DNA of 64,000 nucleotides from Agapanthus africanus (Eukaryota; Streptophyta; Magnoliopsida; Asparagales; Amaryllidaceae). The stretch is from NCBI GenBank assembly GCA_030015575.1, contig CM057344.1, forward strand, positions 593,720,410-593,784,409. Reading direction: 5' to 3'. A program made the position numbers and the translations under genes. Below the pieces are notes generated by a model. That model saw nothing but the letters and a program-made list of their open reading frames with translations. It ran no database searches and was not told where the DNA came from. Shown here in pieces: positions 49,190 through 57,394 of the stretch; positions within the stretch are counted from its first letter, which is position 1; the number at the start of each line of letters is the position of its first letter.

Positions 49190-51771
49190 TGTTGGATATA
49201 GTGCCCTCAAAGTCAATTATTGGATCGCAGGCACGTGATTGCAATGATTGAGGAGGACCTATACCAGCAGTACAGTCTTACTCGAGATGATAGTATGCTA
49301 TCTGGTTAGCCTTTATCAGTCATGTACAGGTTCAGGTGACTGATCACTGTTACACGTTGATAGAGCCCTTAGGATATTGTTTGACTACCAACAGTATGAT
49401 GGCGATCATATACGTGAGAGTTGGATAGTCTATAAGCACATCCTTAATAGTAGTCCCTAGTCGTAGGAGTTTCGAGACAGGGCATCGATTCTCCGGAGTA
49501 GACTAGTGTATACAGTCGAGACCCTGAAGAGGGGCGGTGGCCGGTCTCATAAGCCACTGGTGTCAGTTGGATCACCTAAGATGTATACATGTTCTCATTG
49601 GGTTATGAGTACACCGGACAGGACTCGCCGGGAACCTGGTAGTTGGTATTATACCTATCGTCAGATAGCAGTTCCCTGGTGACATGTGTACAGGTTAGTT
49701 CATCGACCTGAGGTCGTCATTTGTCTTGTGTGAGTTCCCACTGTGCTTTGATTTCTACCCTACCACGGCTCAAAGGAGTCGTGCAAACAGGTATTTTTTG
49801 GGTACAGTCCCGAGCCACATGGAGGCAAGTGAGCGAATCGGCAGGGGATTCGTCTCTCCCGGTATTGGAGGTGAGATCGCACTGTGTCTAGGAGAGCCAT
49901 TACACAAATCCTCGGTCGAGGTAGAAGATTTACTTGTAGGTACTCCAGTAGTATCTCAGGGTGTTCTGGGTTTCACTCTGACATGACTTATACCGCTATT
50001 GGGGGTCTGACGTTACCAGCCCCCTAGGCCGATATGCGATACTCATAGACGAACGGACCGGACTGTATATACATTGTCACTGTTAGGCTCAGTAGGGTTC
50101 CAGGATGAGTTCGCTCATCGGCCTCCCTTGAGGTCAGTACATGGGCAGCCGTTACGTACAGCTAGTGCCATGTGTACAGGTTAGTTCATCGACCTGAGGT
50201 CGTCATTTGTCTTGTGTGAGTTCCCACTGTGCTTTGATTTCTACCCTACCACGGCTCAAAGGAGTCGTACAAACAGGTATTTTTTGGGTACAGTCCCGAG
50301 CCACATGGAGGCAAGTGAGCGAATCGGCAGGGGATTCGTCTCTCCCGGTATTGGAGGTGAGATCGCACTGTGTCTAGGAGAGCCATTACACAAATCCTCG
50401 GTCGAGGTAGAAGATTTACTTGTAGGTACTCCAGTAGTATCTCAGGGTGTTCTGGGTTTCACTCTGACATGACTTATACCGCTATTGGGGGTCTGACGTT
50501 ACCAGCCCCCTAGGCCGATATGCGATACTCATAGACGAACGGACCGGACTGTATATACATTGTCACTGTTAGGCTCAGTAGGGTTCCAGGATGAGTTCGC
50601 TCATCGGCCTCCCTTGAGGTCAGTACATGGGCAGCCGTTACGTACAGCTAGTGCCACTGACGGCTTGTGGTTAAACCCATTGCCAGGGTACTGACGAGTC
50701 ATTAGAGTCCCCCACAGATAGTTTCCCAAGTTCGGGCGAAACGTTGTAGAGGCCATATGGTTTTATAGCAGGGTTCGGAAAATGCACGGGCGTTTACGCA
50801 CGTGTCATTTTTCGGGCAGATAATACTGGTGAGCTTTGGTTTAAGCCGGATCCGAGTATTATACTGTGTAGATATAATATCTTTGTCTCAGTTGCATTTG
50901 TATTCGGTCGTAATACAAATGCGGGTATGTTTATACTGTTACGGGGTTATCCTGAAATTCGTTTCGGGATCGCTTTTGGAAGTTGCCAGTTTCCAGTTTT
51001 CTATCACCCGTATTAAACATTCGGTTTAATGCGGATTTATCTTTTCTTGAGGGTGAGTCATGAGTGTGGAAGCTTCTAGAAGAGGTGACTAGGTTTAGTG
51101 ACTCATTGTTTGCATTTAATGATTTGCAAGGTGTTATTGTGACTCATTGATTTGCATTAATGAGGTTTTGTAATGCTTAGGATATTTAGTTGTGATATTT
51201 TATGAGAAGCTTTTCTAATGGTCACCACTTGCTCCTACACTCACCCCCACCTCCTCATATAAGTGGACGGCCCATTCTTGATGGGGTTGTGGTTGTTGAT
51301 TTGAAAAAAGATTATAGTTTTGGATTCATGGAAATTAGATAGAAAAATTTCTCGTTTCATTTCAATCCAAAAGGCAACTTCATTAACCGTTCATCCATAG
51401 CTTTGGATGTCACGAGACAAAGTATTCTACTCATTCTCTACATCAATCTTGGTCATCTCTTTTGGCAAACTTGATGACCGAGTTGCCTCGGCTCAGAGGC
51501 GGGAGCCCGTTTAAAGATCCGTTGACGTGGTACCACCTGGACGAGAAGACCGGAGATCGAACAAGATTGGAGGAGCCGCAATAAAGCGTGGGATGATGGT
51601 TAAAGACCGAAGGACTCGGATCGTTCAGTATAACATTTCTACCCACTTTGTAGTTTGCTAGTTTAGCGATAATGGCAGATCCGGGTTATAGTATACGATA
51701 GCGCTAGTTAAAAAGTTTTTGTTCCGCATTTGGCGTCTGAAAGACGGCCGGGGCGCTACCGTAGACTTAGA
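49190..51771 (+). repeat. C1 3' LTR with internal 486-bp tandem duplication
   Basis: 2582 bp. It contains two adjacent copies of a 486-bp unit (49683-50168 and 50169-50654) that differ at about one position; without one copy the length is 2096 bp, like the 5' LTR. The final bases read CTTAGA instead of CTGACA, so the CA terminus is mutated. Confidence 0.9.
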
Positions 51772-51776
51772 TATTG

Positions 51777-51840
51777 CTGGTGCATTGGTCACTCCAAATG
51801 GTATCACTAAAAATTCGTAATGACCATAGCGAGTTGTAAT
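51777..51840 (-). pseudogene. G2 RT island between C1 and C2
   Basis: 64 bp that translate on the minus strand to [20 protein letters not shown], the RT palm block just before the FIDD region. The flanking parts of the same domain lie at 41648 (left of C1) and 62392 (right of C2). Confidence 0.9.
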
Positions 51841-54066
51841 TGTTAGTTGTATGTATGCCCTAGAGGCCAGTATTGTACAGATGATGTATATTATATTGGA
51901 TGCTTGGACATATATAGAGATGACTTTCTTGCTCGATATGATAGTATGCTATCTGGTTACTCTTTATCTTAACATGTACACTAGTCTCTTTATACTGTCT
52001 TATAGTTACATGTTGGTAAAGCCCTTAGGATATGTACTTGACTACCTGGACTATGATGCAGATCATACTAGTGGGGACATGGTAGTCCGTAAGTACATCC
52101 TTCAAGGTCCCTAGTCGTGGGTGTATCGAGACGGGGCATCGATATACCAGTGTAGACTAGCGTATACGCTTCTCGACCCATGCGATGGGCGATGGATGAT
52201 CCCATATCCGTTGGTGTTTGACATCAGAGATGGTATACGGGTGCTCAGTGGAGACTGAGTACACTGGACGGACTCGCCGAGAACTCCCAGATGGTATTAT
52301 ACCTCACGTCAGATGGCAGTTCTCAGGTAACACTTGTACAGGTTAGTCTGTAGACCCGAGATCGTCATAGAGTCTTGTGTGTTTCCCACTGTGCTTTGAT
52401 ATCCACCTTACCACGTCCATGAGGGCGTGCAAAACGGTGGTCTTTGGGTACAGTCCCGAGTCACATGGAGGCAATGAGCGATAGGAGGGGTTTCGTCTCT
52501 CCCGGTATTGGGGGTTGATGTTGTGCTGTGCTCGATTGGCCGTAACAGGGAAGTCCCTGGCCAGGGCTGATCAGAGATTTGCTGGTAAGTGTTACCAGTA
52601 GTTTCTCGACCCGTTATGAGCCTCACATCGGCACGACTTATCGGGTTATTGGGGTCTGACGTTTACCACCCCTAGGCTTGATATGCGACATATCAGACGA
52701 ACAGACCGGACTGTACGGTAAGTGTTACTGGTTGGATTCACAGGAGCATGAGCGGGCTAGCTCGTCGATCTTCTGATCGCTCAATACCCGGGTGGCCGTT
52801 ACGTTTAGCAGACCGCTTGCGGCTTGTGGGTGTTTGATATGATCATCATCTGCTACCGGCGTATTGACGAGTCTTTAGAGTCCTACACAGAGGTTTCCTG
52901 GCTCAAGCGAAACGAAATAGGAGCGCATATGAGATATGTACAGGACCGAGAATAATGCGTGTATGTGATACCGCATTTCATTCTCGTGATAAATGTTTCG
53001 ATTGGTTATACTCGATATGACCTAGTTATCGAATCATAGATTCGATAAATCGATACATTGGATACTAGTCGGTTGTGTACGACATGACCGGATCATTGGA
53101 TCAAATATTGATTTAATGATTTAATGTATAATTATATATTTGATATATTACTTTGCATTAACTAGTATTGGTTCACTTTATACGGATTTTCTCACTTGAT
53201 GTGCAAGTTGTATATGTGATATACTTTTGTGCACATTATGTATCATGTTTGATGATACTTGATCATTTAGTTAAGTGTATAGGATTAAACCATGATTAAT
53301 ATGATAATTAGGGTTTTGCATATCCATTTATTTATTTATTTGTTTATTTATTTATTTGGAAATGATTATGATAAGAATGATGGCTTTCTTTGTCTTTTAG
53401 TTGAAGCTTCATGAAGCTTTGACTTCTTAACCATTCTTGTCATCATGCTTAACCCTAACCCATCCATTAACCATGGTTTATTCTCTACACTTAACCCTAG
53501 TTTAAGTTATGATAAGTATTGATTTTCTATTTTCTTTTTAAGATAGAACTTATCATTTTTCTAGCTCATCTTCTTCTTCATCTTCAAGTTTGAATCCTTG
53601 AGGCCATCAATGGCAACTTGAGCTTGAGAGTGAGAAATCCAATTCTAAAGAGAACCCACCTCCTATTTCTTCATCCTCTACCTCTTGCCAAGTAGTAGAG
53701 TGTGTTTCCTTCACAAGTTTCATCACTTTGTGAAGTAGGGAGCTTGATCTAGCGATGCCTCGACGTAGATCATCTTCGGCATCGTCGTCGATGACCAAGC
53801 CCGTTCATTCTCCGATGAAGCCGACGCTAGAGCCCGGGGTTCGACAAGGAAAGCGAGGAGACTACGTTGCGGAGCCGTGGAGGTGGATATCCGGATCTAC
53901 AAAGGTTGTAATTTCCATATCCTTGTAGTTAAGTGTTAACTAGTTTTCTTTTCGCCTAGATTTCTAGCAACGATCCGTAGTCTAGGGTTTCTCGGCACCA
54001 TTTTTTTTGTAAAATGGCATGGTTGATGCCTTGTGAGACCTCTACTGTGTGCCTAGGAACCCTACA
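51841..54066 (+). repeat. C2 5' LTR
   Basis: 2226 bp, TGTTAGTTG..CCCTACA. It contains TTTA microsatellite repeats near 53322-53360. It is the same family as the C3 LTRs in opposite orientation. Confidence 0.92.
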
Positions 54067-54067
54067 G

Positions 54068-54080
54068 TGGTATCAGAGCC
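54068..54080 (+). other. C2 primer binding site
   Basis: TGGTATCAGAGCC, one base after the LTR end. Confidence 0.9.
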
Positions 54081-54269
54081 TAGCTAGAGCCTTAGGCGAA
54101 GTCTAGACGGAGTTTGAAACCCGGACGAACCGAAAAACCAACCCCAAAATAGCTCTCTGGAAATTTTTCAAATTTGTGGTTTTTTGTCAATTAAAAATGC
54201 TTAAAAAATTCAGCAATGAAATCTAAGAATTACGATGCAAAAAGTTTCCCATGAACAGTGTTTTGTGCG

Positions 54270-54310
54270 GCGGAACCGCGGCAGAAGCATGGCTTCTGCG
54301 GCGGTTCCGC
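54270..54310 (+). other. C2 leader paired GC palindrome
   Basis: GCGGAACCGCGGCAGAAGC (54270-54288) pairs with GCTTCTGCGGCGGTTCCGC (54292-54310) along 19 bases with one mismatch and a 3-base loop. It lies about 190 nt after the primer site. The core is GGAACC opposite GGTTCC, unlike the GGATCC of C1 and C3. Confidence 0.85.
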
Positions 54311-55862
54311 AGCGCTTTGATGACGTTAGCCATATTTCTTTGCACAGTAATTCCTGATAAATTGTTCTGAGTTTTCTGGGAATTTTAAATTGACTTCAGA
54401 GTAGAGTGTTCTGGGGTTGTTTAGGGAATCGACGATTCGATCGGATTATCGAACTTTGTCTAAGTGTTTTCCGGATAATTTTTTGAACATGTTAAAAAGT
54501 TCGACCGGATATAAATACCCAATCTTTCCCCTGCCAAAAATATCCAAGTGTTGGATTATTGTGTGGTTTAAGGACGTTCTGAGTAGTGCAAGTAACGCGA
54601 TGGTCCCTCTAGAAGACAACAAACCTTAACTCGATTATGTGACCGTCTTGAACTGCCCTTTGAACCTTCGGGTTTGGGGCAGTACGGCGTGCCACATGTG
54701 AGGCGTTGGCTTGACCCTTCTACGGCTGGACCGTTGGTACTGAGGCATGAAATGAATGTCTTTGAACCTATTTCATGTGTTGATCGGTGTCGGGAAAACT
54801 TGGGTGTTCGAATGTTCGATCGGAAAGTTTAATATATTCTATTTGTCCGGAATTGGATACAATAATTGGAATTCACAAACAGTTATGAGATAACTGGATG
54901 AATGTTATAAATCTAGCAGTTTAGTCCCATATCATATTGAAAAGAGTTTTCGATAATGAGACTAAAATGCGGGGTTTGTAACTGTTAGGCATGTGATGTC
55001 TGAAGAGGTTGCGGATTCCAACTGTTGTAGTTTTACACTTTCTTTTCTGTGACCGTAAGTGTAATATGTGAATCGCCGGTTTCGTTGCTATATGTCAACG
55101 ACAATTGGGATGCGCATATTTACTTACGTTGATGACATGTGATGTTATGTGTTGCTGGATATGTTATATTGGATCGTCGTGTTCGAATAGCCGGGGGTTT
55201 TTATGTGAGATGAGTGTTTTTCATTTTCATTCATGTAAAAACTTGTATGTAATATTCTTTTATTTGGGGCACTTCCAGGTAGCGGAAGTTGTCACCCTCT
55301 GTATATTATTTACTTTTCCGCATTAGGATAGACCCAAGGAGGGGAGCACAAGTAACCGGGTTCTGGGGTCCAGTGGGAGACCAACTCGAGGAGTCGAGTC
55401 CGGGTCTCCTAACCCTAGAATTGGCAGGGTTGCTTGCCGCTCTCGTAGGGGTCTAGGGGTGTGGGATTGGCTATTCATCACGACCGTGGAATCCGTGTTT
55501 TATACTGGCTCGTATTGAAAACACGGACGTCCTAGTATATCCAATATTTCATATGTTGATTCTGCTGCGTTATCTGTGTTGTGACTCTGTGATGGATATA
55601 ATATATAGTATATATGATATATTATATAGACGTTACTTATGTTTTGCACCCGCACTAGCCCTGCCCTGCTCTGTCGTTAGTTACCTAACCTAACGGTGCA
55701 CGAGGGGACATCGAGACGAATGCGGATGGCATAAGTGTACGTCATATCTATCTGTGATGTTTAGGTATTAAATGATGGGACTTCATTAATGTGATTAATG
55801 AAAGAAAAGAAACCAAATGATGTTGTAGAATCAAATTTTAAACAAAACAGGTAGCTACAGTT

Positions 55863-56104
55863 CTTGCTTTGCATAGCGGTATATATGATATACCCTGCAC
55901 CTTATTCGATGAGGAAAGGACCGAGATCCCTTCACCGGGAGTGACTCCTTTAGCAATAACTGGCAGATGCTACACACTCAGTTTGCTTTTGACTGCTTTT
56001 GTGTTTTTGCTTTGCACAGTGATATATATGATATATCCCGCACCTCATTCGACGAGGAAAGGGCCGACGATCCCTTCACCGGGAGTGACCCCTTTAGCAA
56101 AACT
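55863..56104 (+). repeat. C2 leader twin repeat
   Basis: Two copies (55863-55957 and 56009-56104) sharing TGCTTTGCA, TATATATGATATA, TTCGAtGAGGAAAGG, ATCCCTTCACCGGGAGTGAC and CCTTTAGCAA. The same unit is in C1 and C3. Confidence 0.85.
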
Positions 56105-56247
56105 GGAAAAGCCTCAAAATCACTCCATTTCAAAACTTCATTTGATTCTACAACGATATCAAGTTCACTACGCTCATGGTTTTATGAAAACCTGCGTAGC
56201 CCTCCGTCATTTCAGATAAGTACTACTTAGTATTCGTGCTACGGTAG

Positions 56248-56445
56248 TTTGGCATTCGTCAAGGCGTAGTGTACGGTAGCTAACTAGTATTTATCTGCTT
56301 ATGCATATGATGCAGATTGGATTAGGGTATTCGTACGGCGTTGTTTGGCATTCGTCAAGGGTCGTGCGGGTGGGTTTAATTCAATCAAGAAATGTACGGG
56401 TTGAACTTGACTAGTGGACTATGGGTTGTTTGGCATTCGTCAAGG
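56248..56445 (+). repeat. C2 leader triple repeat
   Basis: TTTGGCATTCGTCAAGG, perfect in all three copies, at 56248-56264, 56344-56360 and 56429-56445 (spacings 96 and 85). Confidence 0.85.
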
Positions 56446-56923
56446 TCATAGAACACTAGGGGTAAAATATTATCGGGAATTTCAAGTGTTGAAATTTGCA
56501 ATGAGATTGCTTACCTTCTATGAGATAGTTGGATCCCGATACCCACTGCGAGTAAGAGTTACTCCTGGGAGAGTTTTACACATTACAATTAGCCGATCAA
56601 GTAGGTGTCTAGAAAGGTGTTAACGAGGTTACGCCTCTGGGAAAACGAGGTTTACATTAATTAGGTTCGTGCGAAAGCACGGGGGACCTCCCTCAAAGTA
56701 CCGACACTAGCCTGGCTGAAAGATTGGCGAACTTGTAGTGTGTAATTAATCCCGGCTAGTCTTTCCTTTTAGGGTTTGAAGGAAGATTTGATAAAAAGCA
56801 GTGGGAGCCATCCTGATTAGATAAGATAATAACCAATCTGATCTTGCACGAGCATACGCTAAAGTGTTTTCTTCTCTCTCTCTCCAGGTAGCGACCATTT
56901 CATGCCCTAATAAAGATAATAAT

Positions 56924-57367
56924 ATGGATGTATTGACCGAACCCGCATGTTATACTGTGCAGGGGAACGTTGAACCCGTTCTATCTTATAAGTGTTATAA
57001 GAATGAACAGGAAACAGGAGAATATCTGGATTCTCAAGACGCCCAAAAGAACATGCATGTTGATGCATCTTCTAAAGGTGTGTTAGTTATTGAGAACTGT
57101 TTCTCAGTTCACCCTACGTCCTGGGTATTAGATACCGGATCAGGATCCCACATATGTAAACAGTTACATGGGCTACGAAAAGGTAGAGAACTGGGGAAAG
57201 GTGATCATTCCGTTCAAGTTGGGAACGGTGCAAGTGTTGCAGCCAAAGCAGTTGGCGAATATCACCTAGTATTACCAAGTGGTGATACAATAATTCTGAA
57301 TGAGTGCTATTATATACCGAACATGATGTGCAACATTATATCAGTTTCTTTATTGAGTAAAGAATGA
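56924..57367 (+). pseudogene. C2 copia protease, ends at an in-frame stop
   Basis: Aspartic protease with the active site WVLDTGSGSHIC near 57118-57155, followed by the GNGASVAAKAVGEY block and NECYYIPNMMCNIISVS. It would cleave the polyprotein in the particle. The frame is stopped by TGA at 57365-57367 and then continues open in the same frame into the 923-codon pol ORF, so a single nonsense change separates the two. An upstream ATG at 56864 is in frame, but the 56924 start fits the family better. The N-terminal part holds a decayed zinc-knuckle-like remnant of gag. Confidence 0.85.
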
Positions 57368-57394
57368 TATAATTTTGTAGTAAAGGATAATGTT

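Larger units (their letters stand above)
41654..51771 (+). mobile_element. C1: Ty1/copia element with degraded pol
   Basis: Plus-strand element with LTRs 41654-43755 and 49190-51771 and a perfect target duplication TATTG (41649-41653 and 51772-51776). The primer site is at 43757-43770 and the purine tract at 49175-49189. The interior (5.4 kb) is collinear with C2 from leader to RNase H, but pol has no usable frame, whereas the LTRs differ by only about 2-3 per cent by eye. The LTR start family (TGTTGGATATAGTGCCC) differs from that of C2/C3 and matches the solo LTR at 2438. Confidence 0.9.
54081..56863 (+). other. C2 leader, gag absent
   Basis: About 2.8 kb without a Gag-like frame. It contains the paired GC palindrome (54270-54310), the CGTTAG/CTAACG hairpin (55675-55695), the twin repeat (55863-55957 and 56009-56104) and the triple repeat (56248-56445). 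Collinear with the C3 and C1 leaders. A copia gag would be expected here, ending in a zinc knuckle just before the protease; only a cysteine-containing remnant (SYKCYKNEQETGEY) is left at the protease start. Confidence 0.7.
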
